DNA of 64,000 bases from Streptomyces lichenis (GTDB taxonomy: Bacteria > Actinomycetota > Actinomycetes > Streptomycetales > Streptomycetaceae), in NCBI RefSeq assembly GCF_023218175.1, contig NZ_JALPTH010000028.1:1-64000 (forward strand), written 5' to 3'. The notes beneath the pieces were generated by a model. It worked only from the letters and a program-made list of their open reading frames with translations. It did not search any database and was not told the DNA's origin. Below are positions 35,174-45,573 of this stretch, piece by piece; positions within the stretch are counted from its first letter, which is position 1, and each line of letters opens with the position of its first letter. A program made the translations under genes and the position numbers.

Positions 35174-35581
35174 ATGGCCCACGCCTCGCTCAGCGAACAC
35201 CTCAAGGCCCTGCTCGACAGCGCCGTCTTCGTCAACATCGCCACCATCCAGCCGGACGGCCGTCCGCAGGTCTCCCCGGTGTGGGTCAAGCGCGACGGCG
35301 AGCAGGTGCTGATCTCCACCACCGCGGGCCGCCGCAAGGAGCGGAACCTCCGCCGTGACCCCCGGGTCACCGTGCTGCTCCAGCCCTTCGACGCGCCCTA
35401 TAGCTACGCCGAGATCCGCGGCACCGCCGAGCTGGAGACCGAGGGCGCCGACGCGCTGATCGACGAGCTGTCGATGAAGTACACCGGGAAGCCGTACGCG
35501 GAGTTCAACCCCGCCTCCGCCGAGGACGCCCAGCGGGTGACCGTCCGCGTGACCCCGGAGAAGATCGTCGGCTCGATCTGA
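35174..35581 (+). CDS. PPOX-class pyridoxamine 5'-phosphate oxidase-fold protein
   Basis: 135 residues with the split beta-barrel pattern of F420/FMN-dependent actinobacterial PPOX proteins (FVNIATIQPDGRPQVSPVWVKRDGEQVLISTT...RRKERNLRRDPRVTVLL). It probably binds FMN or F420; the substrate is unknown. ATG 35174 follows GGGGAG by 5-6 nt. A hairpin is placed 10 nt after the stop. Confidence 0.88.
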   Translation: MAHASLSEHLKALLDSAVFVNIATIQPDGRPQVSPVWVKRDGEQVLISTTAGRRKERNLRRDPRVTVLLQPFDAPYSYAEIRGTAELETEGADALIDELSMKYTGKPYAEFNPASAEDAQRVTVRVTPEKIVGSI

Positions 35582-35590
35582 CCCCTGTTC

Positions 35591-35613
35591 TTCCCCGGGA
35601 TCGTCCCGGGGAA
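35591..35613 (+). terminator. hairpin after PPOX gene
   Basis: TTCCCCGGGA (35591-35600), loop TCG, TCCCGGGGAA (35604-35613): a perfect 10-bp stem. The following 180 bp up to cysS are C/T- and G-rich low complexity (GGCCCTTCCGGCC-like units). Confidence 0.7.
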
Positions 35614-35796
35614 GGACCCCGGGGCAGCGGGGGCCGACCCCGGCAGGGGACTCCCCCCCGGCCCTTCCGGCCTTTCTCGGCCCTTCCCGGCCTCACCGGC
35701 CCTTCCGGCCTCCCCGGAGGACCGGGTCGCGGACCCGTTACCACGGAACCGCGAAACCGGGGCGGGGCACTGCCGGGGGCCCACTACCCTGGGAGG

Positions 35797-37206
<1,410 letters not shown>

Positions 37207-37354
37207 CCTCCCGGCCGCCGCCCGCTCCAGCGGCGCGGCACACTTGTCGTACGCGGTACCGCGTCCGTACGCGTCGCCGCACCCGTACGCGCGCGGGGCC
37301 CGCACCCCTTTCGCGTACCCCACACGCCACACCACGTCACGAAGCAGGTAAGTC

Positions 37355-38305
37355 ATGGCCGGGAACAGCCAGCGCAGGAACCGCCGCACGTCCAACAAGA
37401 AGGGCGCGCAGGTCGGCAGCGGTGGCCAGCGTCGCCGGGGCCTGGAGGGCAAGGGCCCCACGCCGCCCGCCTCCGCGCGCAAGGGCCACGTCAAGAACCG
37501 CGCCGCCAACGCCAAGGCCAAGCAGGCCCAGCGCCGCCCGGTCGTCCGGCGCGGCGGCAAGGGCCAGTCCGAGATGGTCGTCGGCCGCAACCCGGTCTTC
37601 GAGGCGCTGCGCGACGGCGTGCCCGCCTCCACCCTCTACGTGCAGCAGTTCATCGACAACGACGAGCGGGTGCGCGACGCGCTCAAGCTCGCGGCGGACC
37701 GCGGCGGCATCAACCTGATGGAGGCCCCGCGCGCCGAGCTGGACCGGATGACCAACGGGCTGAACCACCAGGGCCTGGTGCTGAGCGTCCCGGCCTACGA
37801 GTACGCGCACCCCGAGGACCTGGCCGCGGCCGCCTTCGACGAGGGCGAGGACCCGCTGATCGTCGCCCTGGACGGGGTCACCGACCCGCGCAACCTCGGC
37901 GCCGTCGTCCGCTCCGTGTCGGCCTTCGGCGGCCACGGCGTGGTCGTCCCCGAGCGGCGCGCCGCCGGGATGACCGCGGGCGCCTGGAAGACCTCCGCCG
38001 GCACCGCCGCCCGCACCCCGGTGGCCCGCGCCACCAACCTGACCCGGGCCCTGGAGGCGTACCAGAAGGCCGGGCTGACCGTGGTCGGCCTGGCCGCGGA
38101 CGGCGAGGCCGAGGTGGGCGACCTGGAGGCGCTGGGCGGCCCCGTGGTCATCGTGGTCGGCAGCGAGGGCAAGGGCCTGTCCCGGCTGGTCGGCGAGACC
38201 TGCGACATCCGGGTCCGCATCCCGATGCCGGGCGGCGCCGAGTCGCTCAACGCCGGTGTCGCGGCCGGTGTGGTGCTGTACGAGGCGGCCCGCCGCCGCG
38301 TCTGA
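37355..38305 (+). CDS. rlmB: 23S rRNA (guanosine-2'-O)-methyltransferase, TrmH/SpoU family
   Basis: 316 residues. A basic, disordered N-terminus of about 70 residues rich in Lys/Arg/Gln, then a substrate-binding domain ([14 protein letters not shown]) and the SPOUT knot with motif 1 [17 protein letters not shown], motif 2 [12 protein letters not shown] and motif 3 [22 protein letters not shown]. Likely methylates G2251 of 23S rRNA. The long basic tail is common in Streptomyces versions. It lies 148 bp after cysS. Confidence 0.93.
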   Translation: MAGNSQRRNRRTSNKKGAQVGSGGQRRRGLEGKGPTPPASARKGHVKNRAANAKAKQAQRRPVVRRGGKGQSEMVVGRNPVFEALRDGVPASTLYVQQFIDNDERVRDALKLAADRGGINLMEAPRAELDRMTNGLNHQGLVLSVPAYEYAHPEDLAAAAFDEGEDPLIVALDGVTDPRNLGAVVRSVSAFGGHGVVVPERRAAGMTAGAWKTSAGTAARTPVARATNLTRALEAYQKAGLTVVGLAADGEAEVGDLEALGGPVVIVVGSEGKGLSRLVGETCDIRVRIPMPGGAESLNAGVAAGVVLYEAARRRV

Positions 38306-38408
38306 CGGCGCCGCCGTCCGGTAGCCCGGCCGGGCGTACATGATCTTGACGGGTCTCGGACATTCCGCGGCCGTCAAGCAGTGTCCTATCGCCGCATCAC
38401 TCGGTTAG

Positions 38409-40184
38409 ATGAGTGTGGACACCAGAACGCCCCGGCCCGGGTTCGACGACCAGCCTGCGCTGAGCATGGTCAAGGTGGATTGCGATCCCGCGCAGGTCAT
38501 CGTGAACCACGCCAGCTTCCGTGTGAGGCTCGCCCCGGCGCAGCAGCCCCGGTACACGGCGAACCCCACCCGGGTGCCCGCCTTCGGCGCGGGCGCCAAG
38601 CCCGTGCCCCGGGCCGGGGCACCCGCCCGCCGGCGTGCGCCGGTGGTGTGGAGCGGCAAGTCCTCACCCGGCGACCCGGGCGCCACCGGCCTCCTCCAGG
38701 CCGTCCGCCAGACCGCCGCCGTGCCGGCCGCCGCCGGCGCGCTCCGGGACACCGGTGCCATCGGGACCGTGGACGCCGGCTCCACCCAGCTGATCCCCCG
38801 GGTGGACCTCACCGGCGACACCATGCCCAACCCGGTGGTCGCCCCCCGCCGCAGCCCGGACGCCGGGCCGATCCTGCCCCCCATGCGGCGGGCGGTCGGC
38901 GCCTACGACGAGCGCCCCGCCGAGACCACCGCCTTCCCCGGCTACGGCGGCCCCTCCGGTCACGGCGACGACCGGTACGGCTACGAGGACCACCGCTCCG
39001 CCGACGTCCGCGAGGACGCCGACATCGACGGCCCCGCCACCGGCGCCCTCCCGGCCGCCTCCCACCGCCACGCCTACTACCCCGGCCGCCGGATGAACCT
39101 CGGGGTGGTCCTGCTCCCGCTCCGGGTCTTCCTCGGCTTCATCTCCATCTACGCCGGGATGGGCAAGCTCTGCGACCCCGTCTACTTCGACGGCGGCGAG
39201 CGGGGCTCCATGGTCACCTGGCTGACCTCGCTGCACCCCTGGCCGCTCGCCGAGCCGCTGCGGGACTTCGCCCTGGCCCACCCGGTCGGCGCGGGCCTCA
39301 CCGTGGCGTTCGCCCAGGTGATCGTGGGTGTGCTCACCGTGCTCGGCCTCTGGCAGCGGGTCGCCGCGGTCTTCGGCGCCCTGCTCTCGGCCGCGCTGAT
39401 CCTGACCGTCAGCTGGAAGTCGGTGCCGGTCTACGAGGCCCCGGACTTCATCTTCCTGGCCGCCTGGTCGCCGCTGCTGATCGCGGGCGCCCCGGTGTAC
39501 TCGCTGGACGGCCGGCTGGCCGGCGAGGCCTGGCGCACCCTCGGCCCGCGCTCCGACCTGCGCGACCTGCGCCGCCGGGTGCTGCGCCGGGGCGGGATCA
39601 TCGCCGCCGTGGTCGTCGGGCTCACCCTGCTGGTCGGCTCGGTGCTCGGCGGCGCGGTCCGCTCCACCCAGATGGTCACCGTGCCCGGCCCGGACGGCGA
39701 CCCGATCAACCACCTGCCCGGCCAGGTGCTGCCCCGCGAGCGCCAGCAGCAGCGCTCCTCCTCCACCTCCCCCGAGTCGGCCACCCGCAGCCCCGAGCCG
39801 TCCGCCTCCACCGCCGGCCCCGCGGGCACCTCGGCCGAGGACCGCACCGCCACCCCGACCGAGGAGGCCGCCCCCGAGGCCGAGCAGGGCGTGGACGAGC
39901 AGCCGGCCGCCACCCAGGGCACCGGCCAGGAGGCCCCCGAGCAGTCCGAGCCGGTCCCGCCCCCGTCCTCCAGCGCCGGCCCCAGCTCCAGCGGCGGCGG
40001 CGACGAGGCCCCCTCCTACGACGGCGGCTCCTCCGGCGGCAGCGGCGGCAGCGAGGAGAACACCTCCTCCACCGGCGGCGGCACCGACGGCGGCTCCTCC
40101 TCCACCGGTGGCTCCTCCTCCACCAGCGGCGGCTCCAGCGGCAGCGGCGGCAACCGCAACCCTCTGGGCGGCCTGCTCGGCTGA
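38409..40184 (+). CDS. DoxX-family membrane protein with long disordered flanks
   Basis: 591 residues. Residues 1-225 are disordered cytoplasmic sequence with little hydrophobicity. Residues 230-370 hold the DoxX domain of four helices (LGVVLLPLRVFLGFISIYAGMGKL...). A further membrane helix occurs near 400 (IIAAVVVGLTLLVGSVLG), followed by a 170-residue Ser/Gly/Pro/Thr tail. DoxX proteins act in redox or quinone-linked processes in some bacteria; function here is unknown. A perfect palindrome follows the stop. Confidence 0.85.
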   Translation: MSVDTRTPRPGFDDQPALSMVKVDCDPAQVIVNHASFRVRLAPAQQPRYTANPTRVPAFGAGAKPVPRAGAPARRRAPVVWSGKSSPGDPGATGLLQAVRQTAAVPAAAGALRDTGAIGTVDAGSTQLIPRVDLTGDTMPNPVVAPRRSPDAGPILPPMRRAVGAYDERPAETTAFPGYGGPSGHGDDRYGYEDHRSADVREDADIDGPATGALPAASHRHAYYPGRRMNLGVVLLPLRVFLGFISIYAGMGKLCDPVYFDGGERGSMVTWLTSLHPWPLAEPLRDFALAHPVGAGLTVAFAQVIVGVLTVLGLWQRVAAVFGALLSAALILTVSWKSVPVYEAPDFIFLAAWSPLLIAGAPVYSLDGRLAGEAWRTLGPRSDLRDLRRRVLRRGGIIAAVVVGLTLLVGSVLGGAVRSTQMVTVPGPDGDPINHLPGQVLPRERQQQRSSSTSPESATRSPEPSASTAGPAGTSAEDRTATPTEEAAPEAEQGVDEQPAATQGTGQEAPEQSEPVPPPSSSAGPSSSGGGDEAPSYDGGSSGGSGGSEENTSSTGGGTDGGSSSTGGSSSTSGGSSGSGGNRNPLGGLLG

Positions 40185-40202
40185 GCCGCTCTCTCCCCCC
40201 GC

Positions 40203-40242
40203 AGGGGCGCCGCCCGTGGATCGATCCACGGGCGGCGCCCCT
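40203..40242. terminator. perfect 40-bp palindrome between convergent genes
   Basis: AGGGGCGCCGCCCGTGGATC (40203-40222) is followed directly by its exact reverse complement (40223-40242). It lies between the DoxX gene and the convergent nucleotidyltransferase gene and is expected to stop both transcripts. Confidence 0.85.
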
Positions 40243-40259
40243 CTCCGTCTCCCAAGTCC

Positions 40260-41006
40260 CTATCGGCCGCCCAGCTCCCTCCCCGCCTCCCTCAGGTCCT
40301 TCGCCGTGTCGATGGCGCGCCAGTACGCGCCCTGAGGCAACGGGAAGCCGGCGAGCCGCCGTTCACGGGCGAGCCGGGGGAAGGTGGTGCGCTCGTGGTC
40401 CCCGGTGTCGGGCAGCAGCGCGGCGAACTCCGCGGCGAAGACGTACACCCCGGCGTTGATCAGATACGGGGACGGGGGCGCCTCGACGAAGTCCGTGATG
40501 TGCCCGAAGGCGTCCGTCTCCACGGCCCCCCACGGGATACGGGGCCGGGCCAGGGCCAAGGTCGCGAGGGCGTCCCGCTCGGCGTGGAAGGCGGCCATCT
40601 CGCGCAGCGGGAAGCGGGTCCAGATGTCCCCGTTGGTGGCGTACCAGGGCTCCTCGGGGTGCGGCAGCCGGGCCGCCGCGTACTTCAGCCCGCCGCCCCG
40701 CCCCAGCGGCTCCTCCTCCACCACGGTGCTGACCCGCAGCGGCAGTTCCGCCGTCTCCAGCCACGCCTGCAGCACACCGGCCAGATGCCCGCAGGAGACC
40801 ACGGCGTCCGTCACGCCCTCCTGGGCCAGCCAGGCAAGCTGAAAGCCGATGATCGGGGTCCCGGTGCCCGGGATCTCGACCATCGGCTTGGGTCGGTCGT
40901 CGGTGTAGGGGCGCAGCCGCGAGCCCTGCCCGCCCGCCAGCACAACGGCCTGCGTCGGGCCCTGCGCCGCCCCGGAGGCGGTACGGGGCGTGGGTGAGGT
41001 GTCCAT
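40260..41006 (-). CDS. sugar nucleotidyltransferase
   Basis: 248 residues. NTP-transferase signature VVLAGGQGSRLRPYTDDRPKPM near residues 21-42 and the metal-site segment YATNGDIWTRF near 128. Such enzymes make NDP-sugars for cell wall or glycan synthesis. The sugar is unknown. ATG 41006 was chosen because the conserved domain starts 15 residues later; no longer frame is supported. Confidence 0.9.
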   Translation of the reverse strand: MDTSPTPRTASGAAQGPTQAVVLAGGQGSRLRPYTDDRPKPMVEIPGTGTPIIGFQLAWLAQEGVTDAVVSCGHLAGVLQAWLETAELPLRVSTVVEEEPLGRGGGLKYAAARLPHPEEPWYATNGDIWTRFPLREMAAFHAERDALATLALARPRIPWGAVETDAFGHITDFVEAPPSPYLINAGVYVFAAEFAALLPDTGDHERTTFPRLARERRLAGFPLPQGAYWRAIDTAKDLREAGRELGGR

Positions 41007-41121
41007 GGGCCGCACCCTAGGCGCGCTGACGCCCAGGCGGCGTGCCAACGGCCGCGCGGCGCGGGCGCGGTGGGGGTGCCACGGGGCGGGGCGGGCGCGG
41101 CGCGGCTGGGCCCGACCGCCC

Positions 41122-41538
41122 TCAGCCAGTGTGGGCGACGCCGGAGGCGAAGGAGGTGTCGCAGACCGGGCGGGAGTAGGTCTGGGCGCGCACCGGGCCG
41201 TAGTGCTCGACGGCGGCGCGGCCGAGGGCCTTGGCGATCGACATGCAGTGCTTGGCGAGCGACGGACGCTCCTCGACCTCGCGCTGGAGGCTGGTGAGGG
41301 CGAAGCCCGGGTCCTTCTGCTGGAGCTCGACGAGGAGCTTGTCCCGGAGCACGTCCTGCGGCGCGCGGCTCTTGGCGGCCGGGACGGAGACGTTCTCCGA
41401 GGAGGCGGTGAGCATCTGCGTCCCGGCGGTGTTGCCGGCCCACGGGACACTGGCGACCGCGAGGGTCCCGGAGAGCACCAGGACGACGGGCAGGACGAAG
41501 GCGAGGGAACGGCCGATACGGCGTGCGCTGTGGGTCAC
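41122..41538 (-). CDS. small secreted protein
   Basis: 138 residues from GTG 41538. Signal peptide (RRIGRSLAFVLPVVLVLSGTLAVAS), then a helical mature part with two Cys (KHCMSIAK and RPVCDTSFASG). The minus-strand TACGCT (41551-41546) is 7 nt before the GTG, so the message is probably leaderless. Conserved between msiK and the nucleotidyltransferase in Streptomyces as I recall; function unknown. Confidence 0.75.
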   Translation of the reverse strand: MTHSARRIGRSLAFVLPVVLVLSGTLAVASVPWAGNTAGTQMLTASSENVSVPAAKSRAPQDVLRDKLLVELQQKDPGFALTSLQREVEERPSLAKHCMSIAKALGRAAVEHYGPVRAQTYSRPVCDTSFASGVAHTG

Positions 41539-41724
41539 GGACGTGAGCGTAGCGGCCGGTAGTGATTTGGAGACATTTAGTCACCCCCACGAGGGATGGT
41601 TCGATGCTCCTTTTCGAATGGAGAGTTGACGCGGCTGCCCGAATTGACCACTGTGCCGGGGTATTTGTCCCCAAAGATGATCATGTGAACCACGGCCTGA
41701 GCGCGTCCCCTCCGCCCGACGCAC

Positions 41725-41757
41725 GGACGGCCCCGTACCCGAAGTACGAGGCCGTCC
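41725..41757 (-). terminator. hairpin after msiK
   Basis: GGACGGCCCCGTAC (41725-41738) pairs with GTACGAGGCCGTCC (41744-41757) with one mismatch over a 5-nt loop, 24 bp beyond the msiK stop in its direction of transcription. Confidence 0.6.
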
Positions 41758-41781
41758 AGGAGCGTTGATCACTCAGCCAAG

Positions 41782-42924
<1,143 letters not shown>

Positions 42925-43024
42925 GGTGATGCGGTCCCTTCACCGGCAGGAACGTGCCGGACGATCCGAGTAAAGGAAGGAAGCCCCCTGTTTCGAGGGT
43001 GAGGAGTGCCCTCCCCTCTCTCCC

Positions 43025-43040
43025 AGGGGTCTAGTCCACG
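43025..43040 (-). promoter_or_regulatory. candidate DasR (dre) site upstream of msiK
   Basis: AGGGGTCTAGTCCACG agrees with ACTGGTCTAGACCACT at 12 of 16 positions, including the core GGTCTAG and CCAC. It stands 100-116 bp before the msiK start. DasR is the GntR-type N-acetylglucosamine regulator of chitin uptake, and MsiK drives chitobiose import, so the link is sensible. Inference from a motif remembered, not scanned. Confidence 0.5.
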
Positions 43041-43146
43041 TCGCGGACTGCCGTGACGGTACCCCGCCCGCCCCCTCCTGTCAGCCCTCCTCTACCCCCG
43101 TAATCCCGACCGTGACCCCTCCGTGTCCGGCTACACTCACCCCAGC

Positions 43147-43220
43147 GCCTCCTTAGCTCAGCTGGCCAGAGCACCGCTCTTGTAAAGCGGGGGTCGTCGG
43201 TTCGAACCCGACAGGGGGCT
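43147..43220 (+). tRNA. tRNA-Thr (anticodon TGT)
   Basis: 74 nt. Acceptor stem GCCTCCT pairs with AGGGGGC; D-arm AGCTCAGCTGGCCAGAGC; anticodon stem CCGCT/AGCGG with loop CTTGTAA, anticodon TGT; T-arm GTCGG TTCGAAC CCGAC; discriminator T. CCA is not encoded. TACACT at 43132-43137 is placed as a -10 box. An integrase remnant begins 91 bp downstream, so this tRNA probably served as an integration site. Confidence 0.97.
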
Positions 43221-43237
43221 CGATCCCTACCAGGGTG

Positions 43238-43270
43238 AACGCCCCCGCGGTCTCGGACCGCGGGGGCGTT
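43238..43270 (+). terminator. terminator after tRNA-Thr
   Basis: AACGCCCCCGCGGTC (43238-43252), loop TCG, GACCGCGGGGGCGTT (43256-43270): a perfect 15-bp stem 18 nt after the tRNA end. Confidence 0.85.
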
Positions 43271-43310
43271 GAGGTAGTTCTTGACGGCAGTCCCGCTCAG
43301 CGACGCCGTT

Positions 43311-43463
43311 TCAGCAGGCAGCCATAGCCTCCCAGCGGTGGTTGTCGCTGACGTGGGTGTCGACGTTCATGGTCACCGCGATCTGCGAGTGGCCGAGGAT
43401 CTCCCTGACGGTGCGGGGCGCGACGCCGGCGGCGAACAGCAGGGACGCGCAGCCGGAAAGCAT
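43311..43463 (-). pseudogene. tyrosine recombinase (integrase) C-terminal remnant
   Basis: 50 codons survive: LSGCASLLFAAGVAPRTVRE then ILGHSQIAVTMNVDTHVSDN, clearly the end of an actinomycete phage-type integrase (LGHSQIAVTMNVYTHV). The catalytic Tyr is Asp here (GAC for TAC), and the N-terminal 85 percent with the other catalytic Arg and His residues is gone. It cannot be active. It sits right behind tRNA-Thr, so it is a scar of an integrated element. Confidence 0.85.
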
Positions 43464-43497
43464 TCGGCCAATTACTCATGTACTACGCTGAAAGTCC

Positions 43498-43974
43498 CTA
43501 GACCGCGCTCCCTGCGGTTGGTGGGGCTGGGGGGATGCCGCCTGCGGCCGCCGGTGGGGAACCGGCTTGAGGCGGCACCGTTGGAGCGGTGTTGGCAGCC
43601 ATGGCGTTCACCTGACGGGCAAAGCTGCTCATGGCCTTGAAATCCGGCATTTTGCGCAGAACGAATATGGCTGCGATCGAGCTCGCTGGCATACCTACCA
43701 GCAGAACGGCGTAACCGGATTCCCCCTTTTTCACCATCTCAAATGCCAACAAGGTGAATCCGAGAATGAGCCCGGCGGCGGCGAGTTGGCCGACCAGCAC
43801 TTGAAGCATCTTGCCGATCGCCTCTAGCCGTTGCGCCCGATAGTCGGTGGTCAGGGTACGCAGTACGATTCGCAGGTTCTTCTTATTCGCTACTTCTAAG
43901 TGCTTGATCATTTCAAGTAGCTGCCCGGCCAGGTGGGAGTCTGCAGCGGCGTAGGACTCCGAGCGGTCGTTCAA
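43498..43974 (-). CDS. two-helix membrane protein, accessory
   Basis: 158 residues, family not recognised. A charged helical N-terminus (HLAGQLLEMIKHLEVANKKN), two membrane helices (about 62-82 and 88-107) with only a few residues between, then a Pro/Ala-rich cytoplasmic-like end. GC is clearly lower and third positions less biased than in the core genes, which suggests transfer. Its ATG overlaps the stop of the next upstream gene by 4 bp (ATGA), so both are coupled. A DUF2335-like relation is possible but not demonstrable. Confidence 0.7.
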   Translation of the reverse strand: MNDRSESYAAADSHLAGQLLEMIKHLEVANKKNLRIVLRTLTTDYRAQRLEAIGKMLQVLVGQLAAAGLILGFTLLAFEMVKKGESGYAVLLVGMPASSIAAIFVLRKMPDFKAMSSFARQVNAMAANTAPTVPPQAGSPPAAAGGIPPAPPTAGSAV

Positions 43975-44657
43975 GCGCTCTTCTCCTGCAGGTCTGAGAC
44001 CATCAAGGTGAGTGTCTGCTTCACTGGGTGGCTGGGATCGACGCTCTGCATGACCCGGCGTGCCGTGTCATGGTGGTGGTCGGCGTCTGCCGTTCCGTCA
44101 CGGAGGCCGGATGCCTGTCCGTACTCTGCCACGATCTGCATAAGCAGAGTGAGCGCCGCAGTTGGATCCGTCTGACTCTTGCGTACGAGCCGGTTGACCG
44201 TGAGGTCTTCGACCCGTTCGTCCGCCAAGGAGTGCAGAGTCGCGTACAACTCACTGTTGCGACGCATCCTTCGATCCAGGGAGAATCTAAGGGCGGCAAG
44301 AAAGAAGGCGACCGCGACCAGGGAAAATGCCGAGACCAAGCCGATGACCAGGATTGGCCAACGTGTATCGGCGGCGAGGGCGACCGCGGCAAGGCCAGCT
44401 GACACGGCGGCGGACACGAAGCTACCCATCACGGCAGCGAGGCGTAATGAGGAAAGTCGCTTATGCGCCTTGCTGTCCGCAGGCCCCTTTGCCTCCGGCA
44501 TGGTGCTGGTGATAGCGCTCAGCAGGGCGTTGAGCTCCTCTAGCCTGCCATTGAGGTCGCCTGAGCACCCCTCGCTCACATAGTGCGTTGGAGGCGAAGC
44601 GCCTGTGGGGGCTAAGACGCTCAGCACGCCGGCCCGTACGTTCTTCTTCCACGCCAT
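43971..44657 (-). CDS. two-helix membrane protein, first gene of accessory pair
   Basis: 228 residues from ATG 44657 (MAWKKNVRAG); the in-frame ATG at 44714 is possible. Not recognised. N-terminal 70 residues soluble, then two adjacent membrane helices (about 73-95 and 100-122), then a soluble helical domain (LTLLMQIVAEYGQASGLRDG...HHHDTARRV). Same topology as the downstream partner: helix pair in the middle with cytoplasmic domains on both sides. Lower GC than neighbours. Coupled to 43498-43974 by ATGA. A Crp-like palindrome lies 113 bp upstream in the 322-bp gap. Confidence 0.68.
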   Translation of the reverse strand: MAWKKNVRAGVLSVLAPTGASPPTHYVSEGCSGDLNGRLEELNALLSAITSTMPEAKGPADSKAHKRLSSLRLAAVMGSFVSAAVSAGLAAVALAADTRWPILVIGLVSAFSLVAVAFFLAALRFSLDRRMRRNSELYATLHSLADERVEDLTVNRLVRKSQTDPTAALTLLMQIVAEYGQASGLRDGTADADHHHDTARRVMQSVDPSHPVKQTLTLMVSDLQEKSA

Positions 44658-44769
44658 GTGGCCCCCAGCTGACAGCACGGTGGCGCACCGAAGGCGCGCC
44701 ATGCACCTAATCAACCCGTACCCCTAGAGAACGGGCAACAAACACCCACAGCACCCACTTTGGTGCTCG

Positions 44770-44789
44770 GCTGTGATGTGTGTCACAGC
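44770..44789. promoter_or_regulatory. Crp-like palindrome upstream of membrane-protein pair
   Basis: GCTGTGA, TGTGTG, TCACAGC: perfect 7-bp arms with 6-bp spacer. It contains GTG(N6)GNCAC, the site I recall for Streptomyces Crp, and the classical TGTGA-N6-TCACA. A minus-strand TACAAT (44804-44799) lies just upstream as a possible -10, which would put the site over the start of transcription. The rest of 44658-44979 shows no gene. Confidence 0.55.
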
Positions 44790-44979
44790 CTAAGTGGCAT
44801 TGTAGTAGGGCGTGCCTCGTCGCGTAGGCGTTTTGGGCAAGGAGCGAGGCCGTTCCGCATGCGTTTCCTGGGCGTGTGATCCGGGGACGGGGCCCGGTGG
44901 GTGTTTCACCGGGGGAACGGCCGGCGTCCGGGGTCCCGGGTGCCACCCCTTCCACGTGAGTGACGCAGCGTATCTGCGT

Positions 44980-45309
44980 CTACGTGGTCAAGCTGGGCAG
45001 GTCGCCGTGTTCCGTCCACGTGTGTGGCGCGGCATGCCGAGCGAACAGACTGCACCCCTTCCCGTCCGCCCCTGGTTCCGCCGTCGGACAGTCCGCTAGC
45101 ACCGCCGGCGCCACCTGTCCGTCCCCCCGCCACCGGAGCCAGAGCGCCGTCCCGTACTCCTGCTCATCGTCCAGCAGCCCGAAGTGCTCCCCGTCGCCAT
45201 GCGCCCCCAGCTGGCACTGGACGCTGCGGTCCACGTCCCCCGCCCCCGACCGCTCCCGCGCCTCCCGCATCAGGTCGAGCGGCACCCGCCGCGTCCGCGT
45301 GCACCGCAT
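44980..45309 (-). CDS. small Cys/His-containing protein, Streptomyces-specific hypothetical
   Basis: 109 residues from ATG 45309, supported by GGAGGG 7 nt upstream; the frame is open to 45495 with a further CGCAVCR motif, so a longer protein starting at GTG 45423 is possible. It has the repeated pattern C-x-L-G-x-H-G-D-G-E-H-F-G-L-L and CSLFARHAAPHTW, two Cys/His units resembling small zinc sites. I recall similar proteins next to XRE/TPR regulators in Streptomyces, and it is divergent from one here. Function unknown. Confidence 0.55.
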   Translation of the reverse strand: MRCTRTRRVPLDLMREARERSGAGDVDRSVQCQLGAHGDGEHFGLLDDEQEYGTALWLRWRGDGQVAPAVLADCPTAEPGADGKGCSLFARHAAPHTWTEHGDLPSLTT

Positions 45310-45573
45310 CACGGCACCCTCCGCACGGAGGTGAGGGAGTGGAGCCGCCGCCGCTCGACATACCGCGCACCCGCAGGGCGGGAAGACGGTGGGGCTGACG
45401 GGTAGGGGGGTGTCCTCGTCCACACGCACTTCGGTGGGCGTCCCCCAGGTGCGTCCGGAGTCGCGCGAGATCCGCGGACGGCGAAGAAGGGCCAACGGGT
45501 ACGCAACCTGGGTAACATCACGAACGGTTGGCAGTGAACAGCGTTAGGTAGCTTCAGCGCCGGCGAGTGGCCG

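Noticed and set aside
38664-40229. 521-codon Gly/Ala/Val frame opposite the DoxX gene
   Set aside because: Composition is that of an antisense frame of Ser/Gly/Pro repeats; no ribosome site.
45496-45573. Attachment-site search around the accessory region
   Set aside because: Looked for a second copy of the tRNA-Thr 3' end across 43-52 kb by eye and found none; a search tool would be needed.
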